Positions 42,529 through 52,238 of a stretch of 64,000 nucleotides of DNA are shown here, one piece after another. Location of the stretch: NCBI RefSeq assembly GCF_013113835.1, contig NZ_VTYQ01000012.1, forward strand, positions 29,388 through 93,387. The letters are read 5' to 3'. Every line of letters begins with the position of its first letter. The stretch's first letter is position 1. The stretch comes from Vibrio sp. RE88. Its GTDB lineage: Bacteria > Pseudomonadota > Gammaproteobacteria > Enterobacterales > Vibrionaceae. The notes below the pieces were generated by a model that was given only the letters and a program-made list of their open reading frames with translations, was not told the DNA's origin and ran no database searches. The position numbers and the translations under genes are program-made.

Positions 42529-42999
42529 TTAGGGTTTCAGAAGCTGGCGGCTAAAGCCCTTCCCACCACATTTTGTGCATGGAATGATCACGGTTGGATG
42601 GTTGTATTGCGTTTTATGACCACATTCGTCACACACTAAAATACCTAACCCAATCACTTCACCGGCTTGATACAACCCTTGGTGTTCTAAGTCAGCAAAC
42701 AATTCAACCCATTCGACCTTTGTCCGGTCTGTGATATCCAATAGCCCCTGCCAGATTGAATCTGCCACCATAAGATAAAAAGGCCCCCCCTTCGATTCCT
42801 CGTAGCTATCGGCAAACTCTTTCAAATCTGACTTCACATACGCTGACACCAAAGCCAGTTCATCTTTAGTCAAATCATTGGCCGCCTCAACGACCTTTTC
42901 TGAGGTTTCAAAAACGTGGTTGACTTCATCTGGGCTATGTTTGAGCGCTTCCACAACATCCTCAAACATCTCCTCATAACCTGCTTTACGTTTTGGCAT
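42529..42999 (-). CDS. ybeL: YbeL-family zinc-ribbon protein (DUF1451)
   Basis: A 156-residue cytosolic protein with a mostly helical N-terminal region and a C-terminal zinc ribbon made of two CxxC pairs (CDECGH about 119-122 and CTKCGG about 136-139). It is the DUF1451/YbeL family of unknown role. It is divergent from leuS, as in E. coli, and has a good GGAGG ribosome-binding site. Confidence 0.92.
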   Translation of the reverse strand: MPKRKAGYEEMFEDVVEALKHSPDEVNHVFETSEKVVEAANDLTKDELALVSAYVKSDLKEFADSYEESKGGPFYLMVADSIWQGLLDITDRTKVEWVELFADLEHQGLYQAGEVIGLGILVCDECGHKTQYNHPTVIIPCTKCGGKGFSRQLLKP

Positions 43000-43137
43000 A
43001 GTGACCTCCTTCTAGCGACTCGGGAGAATTGCGCCCGTAGGCTATTGTTGTGCTCCTCTCCTTTAGGTATTCTATGACGATCTATTTATGTCTGTTCTAA
43101 CTGAACTCACAATTTCCAAGATAACCGGATATCATCG

Positions 43138-45711
43138 ATGCAAGAGCAATACAACCCGCAAGATATTGAACAGAAAGTTCAAAAGCACTGGGATGACAAC
43201 AAGACCTTTATTGTAAGTGAAGACCCAAATAAAGAAAAATTCTACTGTCTCTCTATGTTCCCTTACCCAAGTGGTCGACTGCACATGGGTCACGTGCGTA
43301 ACTACACCATCGGTGATGTGGTATCTCGTTTTCAACGTCTGCAAGGTAAAAATGTAATGCAACCAATTGGTTGGGATGCATTTGGTCTACCAGCAGAAAA
43401 CGCAGCGGTTAAGAATAACACGGCACCTGCACCATGGACTTACGAAAACATTGAGTACATGAAGAACCAGCTAAAAATGCTTGGTTTGGGCTACGACTGG
43501 AACCGTGAATTCGCAACTTGTACGCCAGAGTACTACCGTTGGGAGCAAGAATTCTTCACTAAGCTTTACGAAAAAGGACTAGTTTACAAGAAGATGTCTA
43601 CAGTTAACTGGGATCCAGTTGACCAAACAGTTCTTGCGAACGAACAGGTTGTTGACGGCCGCGGCTGGCGTTCAGGCGCAATCGTTGAGCAGAAAGAAAT
43701 TCCTCAATGGTTCATCAAAATTACTGAATACGCTCAAGAACTGATCGATGACCTAGACAAGCTAGAAGGCTGGCCAGAAATGGTTAAGACCATGCAGCGC
43801 AACTGGATCGGTCGCTCTGAGGGTGTAGAACTTAAGTTTGAAGTGAAAGGTCAAGCAGACCTAGAAGTTTACACAACTCGCCCAGACACGCTAATGGGTG
43901 TGACTTATGTTGGAATCGCAGCAGGTCACCCTCTAGCAGCAGAAGCAGCTAAGACAAACCCTGAGCTAGCGGCCTTCGTTGAAGAATGTAAGAACAACAA
44001 AGTAGCAGAAGCTGAAATGGCGACAATGGAGAAGAAAGGTATGGCGACTGGCCTTACTGCTATTCACCCATTGAACGGCCGTGAGGTTCCTGTTTACGTA
44101 GCTAACTTCGTACTGATGGACTACGGTACAGGCGCAGTAATGGCAGTACCTGCTCACGACCAACGTGACTACGAGTTTGCAACTAAGTACGGCCTAGACA
44201 TCATCCCTGTGATCAAGCCTGCTGACGGCAGCGAACTGAACATATCTGAAGAAGCATACACTGAGAAAGGCGTACTGTTCGATTCTGGTGAGTTCGACGG
44301 TCTTGAATTCCAAGCGGCATTCGATGCAATCGCAGCCAAGCTTGAAACTGAAGGCAAAGGTACTAAAACCGTTAACTTCCGTCTGCGTGACTGGGGCGTA
44401 TCTCGTCAACGTTACTGGGGTGCGCCAATCCCAATGGTAACCACTGAAGATGGTGAAGTTCACCCAGTACCCGCTGACCAACTGCCAGTAGTCCTTCCAG
44501 AAGACGTGGTAATGGACGGCGTAACCAGCCCAATCAAATCGGATAAAGAGTGGGCGAAGACGACATTTAACGGCGAACCAGCTCTACGTGAAACTGACAC
44601 GTTCGATACCTTCATGGAGTCTTCTTGGTACTACGCACGTTACTGCTCACCACAAGCTGACGACATCCTAGATCCAGAAAAAGCAAACTACTGGCTACCA
44701 GTAGACCAGTACATCGGTGGTATCGAGCACGCTTGTATGCACCTACTGTACTCTCGCTTCTTCCACAAATTGCTACGTGATGCGGGTTACGTAACCTCTG
44801 ATGAACCATTCAAGCGCCTACTATGTCAAGGCATGGTACTGGCTGATGCATTCTCTTACGAGAACGAGAAAGGCGGTACAGAGTGGGTTGCACCTACTGA
44901 CGTGACTGTTGAGCGTGACGGTAAAGGCCGCATCACTTCAGCGAAAGACAACACTGGCCGTGACGTTGAACACTCAGGCATGATCAAGATGTCTAAGTCG
45001 AAGAACAACGGTATCGACCCGCAAGAGATGGTAGACAAGTACGGTGCTGACACAGTACGTCTATTTATGATGTTTGCTTCACCAGCAGACATGACACTTG
45101 AGTGGCAAGAGTCTGGCGTTGAAGGTGCTAACCGCTTCCTGAAACGTGTTTGGAAACTAGTAAACGAGCACGCTTCGAAAGGCGCGGCAGAAGCAGTGGA
45201 TACCTCGGCACTATCTAGCGACCAAAAAGCACTTCGTCGTGACGTTCACAAGACTATCGCGAAAGTGACGGATGATGTTGCTCGTCGTCAAACGTTCAAC
45301 ACGGCAATCGCAGCGATCATGGAACTAATGAACAAGCTAGCGAAAGCACCTCAAGAGTCTGCACAAGACCGTGCAATCCTTGATGAAGCGCTAAAAGCCG
45401 TTGTCGCAATGCTTTACCCAATCACTCCGCATATCTCTAGCGAAATGTGGGTTGGTCTTGGTGAAACTGACATCGACAATGCAGCATGGCCAACACACGA
45501 TGAGAAAGCTCTGGTTGAAGACGAGAAGCTAATCATCGTTCAAGTAAACGGCAAGCTACGTGCGAAGCTGACAGTACCTGCGGATATCTCTAAAGAAGAT
45601 ATCGAAGCGCTAGGCCTAAACGATGAGAACGTAACTAAGTTCACCGACGGCAAGACTGTGCGTAAAGTGATTTACGTGCCAGGTAAGCTACTGAATATCG
45701 TTGCAAACTAA
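43138..45711 (+). CDS. leuS: leucyl-tRNA synthetase
   Basis: Class I synthetase charging tRNA-Leu; 857 residues. The HIGH-type motif is in PYPSGRLHMGHVRN (about 42-55) and the KMSKS motif in KMSKSKNNG (about 619-627). The editing domain lies between (about 220-420). It heads the leuS-lptE-holA-rsfS-rlmH-mrdA order typical of gamma-proteobacteria. Complete. Confidence 0.98.
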   Translation: MQEQYNPQDIEQKVQKHWDDNKTFIVSEDPNKEKFYCLSMFPYPSGRLHMGHVRNYTIGDVVSRFQRLQGKNVMQPIGWDAFGLPAENAAVKNNTAPAPWTYENIEYMKNQLKMLGLGYDWNREFATCTPEYYRWEQEFFTKLYEKGLVYKKMSTVNWDPVDQTVLANEQVVDGRGWRSGAIVEQKEIPQWFIKITEYAQELIDDLDKLEGWPEMVKTMQRNWIGRSEGVELKFEVKGQADLEVYTTRPDTLMGVTYVGIAAGHPLAAEAAKTNPELAAFVEECKNNKVAEAEMATMEKKGMATGLTAIHPLNGREVPVYVANFVLMDYGTGAVMAVPAHDQRDYEFATKYGLDIIPVIKPADGSELNISEEAYTEKGVLFDSGEFDGLEFQAAFDAIAAKLETEGKGTKTVNFRLRDWGVSRQRYWGAPIPMVTTEDGEVHPVPADQLPVVLPEDVVMDGVTSPIKSDKEWAKTTFNGEPALRETDTFDTFMESSWYYARYCSPQADDILDPEKANYWLPVDQYIGGIEHACMHLLYSRFFHKLLRDAGYVTSDEPFKRLLCQGMVLADAFSYENEKGGTEWVAPTDVTVERDGKGRITSAKDNTGRDVEHSGMIKMSKSKNNGIDPQEMVDKYGADTVRLFMMFASPADMTLEWQESGVEGANRFLKRVWKLVNEHASKGAAEAVDTSALSSDQKALRRDVHKTIAKVTDDVARRQTFNTAIAAIMELMNKLAKAPQESAQDRAILDEALKAVVAMLYPITPHISSEMWVGLGETDIDNAAWPTHDEKALVEDEKLIIVQVNGKLRAKLTVPADISKEDIEALGLNDENVTKFTDGKTVRKVIYVPGKLLNIVAN

Positions 45712-45850
45712 GCGTTTGCAAAGAAAGTGTTGCGAACTAATTCGTCAAACTAAAGTCTTAAGCAGGGTATATTGGCCCTGCTTTACTTATCTCAGCCTAT
45801 TCGATGAGTAGCCTGAGATAAGTATTCAAATAATCGAGAAACATCAACTA

Positions 45851-46483
45851 ATGCGCCTATTTTCAATCTCTACTTTTAAGCTAACCAGTGTTGTTCTTGC
45901 TGCGAGTTTGCTGTCTGCCTGTGGCTTCCATCTTCGTGGTGATTACTCTATACCAGAAGAGCTCGACACACTGTCTCTTACCAGTTACGACCAGTACAGT
46001 ACATTTACCCGAATGATGAAAGCCCAACTACGTATGAGTGAGATTGAGGTGGTTCCGCCTTCTGACAGTGTCCCGAACCTTCACTTACTCAGTGAAGGTG
46101 TTGGTGAGCGTACCCTATCGCTTTATCAGAATACGCGTGCAGCAGAGATTGAGTTGACGTTTTACGCGAGCTACAGCGTTTCAATCCCGGATATTGGTAT
46201 CAAAACGTTCTCTACCAGTGTTACTCGCAGCTACTTAGATAACCCGCTAACGGCACTGGCGAAGTCAGTGGAACGCGATATGATCGAAGATGAAATGCGT
46301 AAGCTGGCTGCCACTCAGATCATTCGTCAAATGGCACGTTTAAAGGCCGATATCGAAGCTAACGAACTCGATATGGAAGAGCAAGACATCCAACTAAAAA
46401 CAGACGAAGAGCAGTACCGAATCAAGACCTATTCGTCAGATGAGCCTCAAGGAGCATCTGACAGTAACTCGGCGGCTCAATAG
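45851..46483 (+). CDS. lptE: LPS-assembly lipoprotein LptE
   Basis: An outer-membrane lipoprotein of 210 residues that plugs LptD and helps insert lipopolysaccharide. Signal peptide with lipobox LLSAC (Cys at about 24), followed by the typical GFHLRG. The C-terminal tail is acidic and low in complexity (about 175-210). holA starts six bases after the stop. Confidence 0.95.
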   Translation: MRLFSISTFKLTSVVLAASLLSACGFHLRGDYSIPEELDTLSLTSYDQYSTFTRMMKAQLRMSEIEVVPPSDSVPNLHLLSEGVGERTLSLYQNTRAAEIELTFYASYSVSIPDIGIKTFSTSVTRSYLDNPLTALAKSVERDMIEDEMRKLAATQIIRQMARLKADIEANELDMEEQDIQLKTDEEQYRIKTYSSDEPQGASDSNSAAQ

Positions 46484-46489
46484 AATCCT

Positions 46490-47512
46490 ATGCGAATCTT
46501 CGCAGATCGACTGGTGGAGCAGCTCAATAAGCAGCTCCACCCCACTTATCTAATTTTTGGCAATGAGCCATTACTACTACAAGAATCTCGTCAGTCCATT
46601 CAAAAAGCCGCTTACACTCAGGGCTTTGAAGAACGGCACCGTTTCGCAGTAGACAATAGCTTTGATTGGAACTTAGTGTATGACAGTTGCCAAGCATTAA
46701 GCCTGTTTTCATCGCGCCAATTGATTGAGTTAGAACTCCCAGAATCAGGAGTAAACGCGGCAATTGCAAAAGAGCTAGTAGGCATTTCAGAGGTGTTACA
46801 CAGCGACATCATATTAGTCGTGATTGGCACTAAGCTCACCAAAGCACAAGAAAATGCTAAATGGTTTAAAGCCTTGTCTTCCCGTGGCTGCTGGGTAAGT
46901 TGCCTTACGCCAGACCTCAGCCGCCTGCCCCAGTTTGTCCAGTCACGCTGCAGAGCATTGAAATTGAATCCGGATGCAGAAGCGATTCAGATGTTGGCTC
47001 AGTGGCATGAAGGCAACTTGTTTGCACTGACACAAAGCCTAGAAAAACTCGCGCTTTTGTACCCTGACGGGCAATTAAACCTCATCAGACTCGAAGAGTC
47101 ACTAAGCCGACATAATCATTTTACGGCATTTCACTGGTCAGACGCTCTGCTAGCAGGTAAAGCTAACCGTGCTCAACGGGTATTGAGACAGCTAGAAGCG
47201 GAAGGTGTTGAAGCGGTGATCTTGCTTCGAACCATTCAAAAAGAGTTGACTCAGCTACTCTCAATGCAGCAACAAATGCAATCGCAAGCCATAGGACAAG
47301 TGTTTGAACGCTACCGGATATGGCAATCAAAGCGACCGCTGTACTCTGCGGCGTTAAACCGTCTTTCACAGACAAAGATCACTCAGCTAATCCAGTTAAT
47401 TGCTAAAGCCGAAGTTATCTCTAAAACTCAATATGAGATTTCAAGTTGGCCACTATTGCATCAGTTAAGTACTGAGATGTGCTTGCCACAAGTGAAGCTT
47501 CAAAAAGCGTGA
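46490..47512 (+). CDS. holA: DNA polymerase III delta subunit
   Basis: A 340-residue clamp-loader subunit that opens the beta ring. The N-terminal PTYLIFGNEPLLLQES block and the AAA+-like fold without a functional P-loop are typical. It lies between lptE and rsfS as in E. coli. Cytosolic. Confidence 0.96.
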   Translation: MRIFADRLVEQLNKQLHPTYLIFGNEPLLLQESRQSIQKAAYTQGFEERHRFAVDNSFDWNLVYDSCQALSLFSSRQLIELELPESGVNAAIAKELVGISEVLHSDIILVVIGTKLTKAQENAKWFKALSSRGCWVSCLTPDLSRLPQFVQSRCRALKLNPDAEAIQMLAQWHEGNLFALTQSLEKLALLYPDGQLNLIRLEESLSRHNHFTAFHWSDALLAGKANRAQRVLRQLEAEGVEAVILLRTIQKELTQLLSMQQQMQSQAIGQVFERYRIWQSKRPLYSAALNRLSQTKITQLIQLIAKAEVISKTQYEISSWPLLHQLSTEMCLPQVKLQKA

Positions 47513-47563
47513 TATACTGCGCCGCTTTGATTTTAAACCGAATAAACAAACGAGGACCTGACT

Positions 47564-47881
47564 TTGCAACTTGAAGAACTGAATGATTTTCTAGTAGATA
47601 AAGCCGACGACATGAAAGCACAGGACATTAAAACACTTGATGTTCAAGGCAAATCCAGCATCACAGACTACATGATTATCTGCACAGGCACTTCAAAACG
47701 CCACGTTGCCTCTATTGCTGAACACGTAGCAAAAGAATCAAAAATGGCTGGACTTGAACCACTAGGCATCGACGGTGAAAGTGAAGGTGAGTGGGTCGTC
47801 CTTGATATGGGCACGACCATTGTTCATGTTATGCAGGAAGAACAACGCGAGCTATATCAACTGGAAAAACTCTGGGGCTAA
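47564..47881 (+). CDS. rsfS: ribosomal silencing factor
   Basis: A 105-residue protein that binds L14 on the 50S subunit and blocks subunit joining in starvation. The DYMIICTGTSKRHV and GEWVVLDMGTTIVHVM blocks are diagnostic. The start is TTG at 47564, seven bases after CGAGGA. rlmH begins three bases after its stop. Confidence 0.96.
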   Translation: MQLEELNDFLVDKADDMKAQDIKTLDVQGKSSITDYMIICTGTSKRHVASIAEHVAKESKMAGLEPLGIDGESEGEWVVLDMGTTIVHVMQEEQRELYQLEKLWG

Positions 47882-47884
47882 GCG

Positions 47885-48355
47885 ATGAAACTGCAATTGA
47901 TCGCCGTTGGCACTAAAATGCCTAAATGGGTTGAAGAAGGCTTTCAAGAATATAAGCGCCGGTTTCCTCACGATATGCCACTGGAACTTGTTGAAATTCC
48001 AGCCGGAAAACGGGGAAAAAATGCCGATATTGCAAGGATTCTGCAAAAAGAAGGCGAAGCCATGCTGGCTGCGGTGCCAAAAGGCAATCGAATTGTTACC
48101 CTAGATATTCCCGGCAAAAAGTGGGATACCTCTCAGCTGGCGCAGCAACTAGACAGTTGGAAGTTAGATGGCCGCGATGTCTCCATTCTTATTGGCGGCC
48201 CGGAAGGGTTAGCTCCAGCTTGTAAAGCGGCGGCCGATCAAAGTTGGTCGCTGTCTGCACTCACCTTGCCCCACCCTCTGGTTCGCATCGTGATGGCAGA
48301 AAGCCTTTATCGAGCCTGGAGTATCACTGCTAATCATCCATATCACCGAGAATAA
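47885..48355 (+). CDS. rlmH: 23S rRNA pseudouridine-1915 N3-methyltransferase
   Basis: A 156-residue SPOUT methyltransferase acting on helix 69 of 23S rRNA in the 70S ribosome. The SAM-binding knot shows ILIGGPEGLAP (about 102-112), and the C-terminus ends in the conserved PHPLVRIVMAESLYRAWS and HPYHRE. It is between rsfS and mrdA. Confidence 0.98.
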   Translation: MKLQLIAVGTKMPKWVEEGFQEYKRRFPHDMPLELVEIPAGKRGKNADIARILQKEGEAMLAAVPKGNRIVTLDIPGKKWDTSQLAQQLDSWKLDGRDVSILIGGPEGLAPACKAAADQSWSLSALTLPHPLVRIVMAESLYRAWSITANHPYHRE

Positions 48356-48361
48356 GCGTTA

Positions 48362-50245
48362 ATGTTAAGGAAGCGTACCCGAATCAGGGATTATCAAGAA
48401 GAAGCACGGCTGTTTAAAAGCCGGGCTATTGTCGCTTTCATTGGTATTGTCACTATGGTTGGCCTGTTAGTGGCCAACCTCTATAACATCCAGATCAACC
48501 AATACCAAGATTACAAAACCCGCTCAAACGACAACCGTATCAAAATTGTCCCTATCGCACCAAACCGCGGGTTGATCTATGACCGAAATGGTCAACTGCT
48601 CGCTGAAAACCGACCTGTCTTTAATTTGGAGATTACTCCAGAAAAAATTAAAGATATGGAGGCCACTATCGCTGGTCTTCAAGAGTTCATTGAAATAACT
48701 CCAGAGCAAGTCGAACGTTTCGAAAGAGAAAGACGCCAAACCCGACGTTTCAAATCGGTGCCAATACTGACTCAGCTCACGCAAGAGCAGGTCGCCAAGT
48801 TTTCGGTCAATCAGCATAAGTTTCCCGGTGTCGCTGTCAACGCGAGCTTAAAACGCCATTACCCATACGGTGATGTTTTGACCCATGTGATTGGTTATGT
48901 ATCACGCATTAATGACCGAGACATGCAGCGTTTGATCCGCGAGGAAAAAGACGCCAACTATCAAGCGACACGTGATATTGGCAAGCTTGGTATCGAGCGT
49001 TATTACGAAGACCTGCTTCACGGAACGGCTGGCTATCAGGAAGTCGAAGTGAATAGCCGCGGTCGTATTATCCGCACGTTAAAGTACATTCCGCCAGTTC
49101 CGGGCAAAGATATCGTGCTTAATCTCGATATAAACTTGCAGCTCTACATTCACGAATTACTCGCTGGACGCCGTGGTAGTGCCGTAGTGCTCGATCCCAA
49201 AGACAACGGTGTATTGGCCATGGTCTCGAGCCCAAGCTACGATCCCAATGCTTTCGTGCATGGCATTTCTGGCAAAGCCTACAGTGCTCTTCTCAACGAT
49301 AAGAACCGTCCATTGGTTAACCGAGCCACTCTGGGCATTTATCCACCCGCGTCGACAATTAAACCATTTTTAGCGGTAGCGGCTCTAGAAGAAGGCGTCA
49401 TCACCCCATACACCACGCGTAATGATCCTGGTTACTGGAAGATTCCTAACTCTAAAACAAGGCCTTTCCGAGACTGGCTACGTTGGGGGCACGGCAAAGT
49501 TAATATCGTCAAATCGATAGAAGAATCCGTGGATACCTTCTTTTATCAGATAGCCTACGACATGGGCATCGATCGAATCTCTCGCTGGATGATGATGTTT
49601 GGTTTTGGAGAAAAAACCGGCATCGATATCTACGAAGAAAGCAAAGCAAACATGCCCACTCGTGAATGGAAAATGGCCCGCCACCGCGTGCCTTGGTATC
49701 AGGGAGACACCATTCCTGTCGGCGTCGGCCAAGGGTATTGGACAGCAACACCGATGCAAATTGCCAAAGCGACCTCTGTGTTAGTTAACCGGGGCGAAGT
49801 GATTGCACCTCACCTATTGAGAGCAACCATCGACAATGGCCAGCAATTCGATAAGCAAGTGATGTCTGAGATCGAGACTTACCCGCCAATTACTGACGTT
49901 AAAGAGAAATTCTGGGATTTGTCGATAGAAGGGATGCGACTGGTTAACCACGGTAAAAAAGGCACAGCAAGACGCTCCTTCTACAATACGCCTTACGTCA
50001 GTGGCGGTAAATCCGGTACCGCGCAGGTATTCGGTCTAGCAGAAGATGAAGAATACAATGCAGATGAGATTGCTGAGCACTTAAGAGATCACGCTCTATT
50101 TACTGGCTTTGCTCCATTGGAAGAACCTGAGGTGGTAGTGACGGTCGTACTTGAAAATGCGGGCGGGGGCTCTTCACAAGGTGGCCCTGTGGTCAGGCAG
50201 GTCTTTGACCGCGTGTTAGTAGAAGATAAAGAGGCGAAAGAATAA
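48362..50245 (+). CDS. mrdA: penicillin-binding protein 2
   Basis: Inner-membrane peptidoglycan transpeptidase of the elongation (rod) complex; 627 residues. One N-terminal membrane helix (about 20-42), a dimerisation domain (about 60-240) and the transpeptidase domain with STIK (about 325-328, catalytic Ser), SVD (about 386) and KSGTA (about 548). Its stop overlaps mrdB by one base (TAATG), so the pair is coupled. Confidence 0.97.
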   Translation: MLRKRTRIRDYQEEARLFKSRAIVAFIGIVTMVGLLVANLYNIQINQYQDYKTRSNDNRIKIVPIAPNRGLIYDRNGQLLAENRPVFNLEITPEKIKDMEATIAGLQEFIEITPEQVERFERERRQTRRFKSVPILTQLTQEQVAKFSVNQHKFPGVAVNASLKRHYPYGDVLTHVIGYVSRINDRDMQRLIREEKDANYQATRDIGKLGIERYYEDLLHGTAGYQEVEVNSRGRIIRTLKYIPPVPGKDIVLNLDINLQLYIHELLAGRRGSAVVLDPKDNGVLAMVSSPSYDPNAFVHGISGKAYSALLNDKNRPLVNRATLGIYPPASTIKPFLAVAALEEGVITPYTTRNDPGYWKIPNSKTRPFRDWLRWGHGKVNIVKSIEESVDTFFYQIAYDMGIDRISRWMMMFGFGEKTGIDIYEESKANMPTREWKMARHRVPWYQGDTIPVGVGQGYWTATPMQIAKATSVLVNRGEVIAPHLLRATIDNGQQFDKQVMSEIETYPPITDVKEKFWDLSIEGMRLVNHGKKGTARRSFYNTPYVSGGKSGTAQVFGLAEDEEYNADEIAEHLRDHALFTGFAPLEEPEVVVTVVLENAGGGSSQGGPVVRQVFDRVLVEDKEAKE

Positions 50246-51366
50246 TGGATTTTGATCCTGCTACAGGCCAAAACCGAGCGCTGTTCGAGCGCTTCCATAT
50301 CGACTTGCCTTTACTGCTAGGTATTTTGGTATTAATGGGCTTCGGTCTGGTCGTCATGTACAGCGCCAGTGGCCAAAGTCTGGCGATGATGGATCGACAA
50401 GCGATGCGTATGGGGCTGTCACTCGGTGTGATGGTGATTCTCGCCCAGATACCTCCCAGAACCTATGAATCTCTGGCTCCCCTAATGTTCATTGTCGGCG
50501 TTCTGCTGCTGTTCGGGGTTCTGTTTTTTGGTGAGGCTTCAAAAGGCGCACAGCGTTGGTTAAACCTAGGTTTTGTGCGTTTCCAGCCTTCAGAGCTACT
50601 CAAACTTGCTGTTCCATTAATGGTTGCGCGCTTCATTGGTAAGCGTTCACTACCCCCAACGTTTCAGACTCTTGTGATGTCGTTGGTAATGGTCTTTGTA
50701 CCAACCATTTTGATCGCGAAACAGCCCGATTTAGGCACTTCGATTCTAATTGCCGCCTCAGGAATTTTCGTTATCTTTCTTGCAGGCATCAGCTGGAAAA
50801 TCATCTTCGCTGCGGCCTGTGGCCTCGGCGCATTCTTGCCAATCTTGTGGTTCTTCCTAATGAGGGAATACCAGAAAGTCCGAGTTCGTACTCTGTTCAA
50901 TCCAGAATCGGATCCTCTTGGCGCTGGTTATCACATTATCCAAAGTAAAATTGCCATTGGTTCTGGCGGCATCGCTGGTAAAGGTTGGCTACAAGGGACT
51001 CAGTCTCAACTTGAGTTCTTACCAGAACGTCACACCGATTTTATTTTTGCTGTTATCGCCGAAGAATGGGGCCTGATTGGTATTCTGATTCTGCTTAGCT
51101 TGTATCTATTTATCATCGGACGTGGCCTAGTGCTAGCAAGTAAAGCACAAACGGCTTTTGGCCGTATGATGGCAGGCAGTATCGTGCTCAGCTTCTTTGT
51201 TTATGTATTCGTAAACATTGGTATGGTGAGTGGCATCTTGCCAGTCGTAGGTGTTCCGCTGCCTCTGATTAGCTATGGCGGTACGTCCATGGTGACCTTA
51301 ATGGCAGGCTTTGGCATATTAATGTCGATCCACACTCATAGAAAAGCATTTTCGAAGGCAACTTAA
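50245..51366 (+). CDS. mrdB: rod-shape SEDS glycosyltransferase RodA
   Basis: A 373-residue inner-membrane SEDS protein with about ten helices that polymerises lipid II together with PBP2. Family marks include GFGLVVMYSAS near the N-terminus, FQPSELLKLA, KQPDLGTS and LISYGGTSM near the end. It is coupled to mrdA upstream and directly joined to rlpA (TAAATG). Confidence 0.97.
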   Translation: MDFDPATGQNRALFERFHIDLPLLLGILVLMGFGLVVMYSASGQSLAMMDRQAMRMGLSLGVMVILAQIPPRTYESLAPLMFIVGVLLLFGVLFFGEASKGAQRWLNLGFVRFQPSELLKLAVPLMVARFIGKRSLPPTFQTLVMSLVMVFVPTILIAKQPDLGTSILIAASGIFVIFLAGISWKIIFAAACGLGAFLPILWFFLMREYQKVRVRTLFNPESDPLGAGYHIIQSKIAIGSGGIAGKGWLQGTQSQLEFLPERHTDFIFAVIAEEWGLIGILILLSLYLFIIGRGLVLASKAQTAFGRMMAGSIVLSFFVYVFVNIGMVSGILPVVGVPLPLISYGGTSMVTLMAGFGILMSIHTHRKAFSKAT

Positions 51367-52149
51367 ATGACAATAAATAAACCTCTGCTAGGCATGCTAT
51401 ACGCTGTAACCATTCTAGCAGGTTGTTCCTCTGCGCCTTCAAAGCGTTACACGATAGACGACGATATTGCACCGGATGCCCCGATCTCCGTCGATCATAT
51501 CGAAGATGCAAATCCTCAGTACGAGCCGTACAGCTTGGGCGGCAATAGCGACTATACGCTCCGAGGACAGAGCTACCAGATCATCAAAGAGCCCAAAGGA
51601 TTTACTCAAGAGGGACAGGCATCTTGGTACGGGAAAAAGTTCCACGGTCACCTGACTTCCAACGGCGAAGTGTACGATATGTACTCCATGACGGCGGCAC
51701 ATAAGACCTTACCGATACCGAGTTATGTCAAAGTCACCAATCAAGATAATGGAAAAACAGCCATTGTACGCGTTAATGATCGCGGGCCCTTTCATGAAGG
51801 TCGGATTATCGACCTCAGCTTTGCAGCCGCTACCAAATTAGATGTGGTTCGTACAGGCACTGCTAATGTGTCGATAGAGGTCATCTCCGTCGACAAGCCG
51901 ACGGAAGCACATAAACAAAAAGCATTGCCAAAGTTCGTTGTTCAGGTCGCCTCTTCACAACATGAAGACAGAGTACGAACTTTAGCGCAAGATCTGAGTC
52001 AAACACTTTCGGTAAAGAGCTATATCAGCTCGGATAAAAACCTTCACCGCGTGTTTTTAGGCCCGTTTGATGACTATATGCTGACGCAAAAGGCCTTAGA
52101 ACAAGTTAAGCTGATGGGCTATTCGAGTGCTTTTATAAAATCCCAGTAG
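51367..52149 (+). CDS. rlpA: septal-ring lytic transglycosylase RlpA
   Basis: A 260-residue outer-membrane lipoprotein. Lipobox LAGC with Cys at about 20; double-psi beta-barrel domain (about 78-170) with the GQASWYGKKFHG and TNGE-type blocks and catalytic residues in VRVNDRGPF; C-terminal SPOR domain (about 185-260) that binds denuded glycan at the septum. In Pseudomonas RlpA is a transglycosylase; in E. coli the activity is not seen. Starts immediately after mrdB. Confidence 0.94.
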   Translation: MTINKPLLGMLYAVTILAGCSSAPSKRYTIDDDIAPDAPISVDHIEDANPQYEPYSLGGNSDYTLRGQSYQIIKEPKGFTQEGQASWYGKKFHGHLTSNGEVYDMYSMTAAHKTLPIPSYVKVTNQDNGKTAIVRVNDRGPFHEGRIIDLSFAAATKLDVVRTGTANVSIEVISVDKPTEAHKQKALPKFVVQVASSQHEDRVRTLAQDLSQTLSVKSYISSDKNLHRVFLGPFDDYMLTQKALEQVKLMGYSSAFIKSQ

Positions 52150-52238
52150 TCCTCAATCCAGTGTGAGGTACGCCGCACACTGGTTTGAGCGATTGTTTCT
52201 GTTAATATATGGACAGTTAATAAAAACCTGTAGTCAAT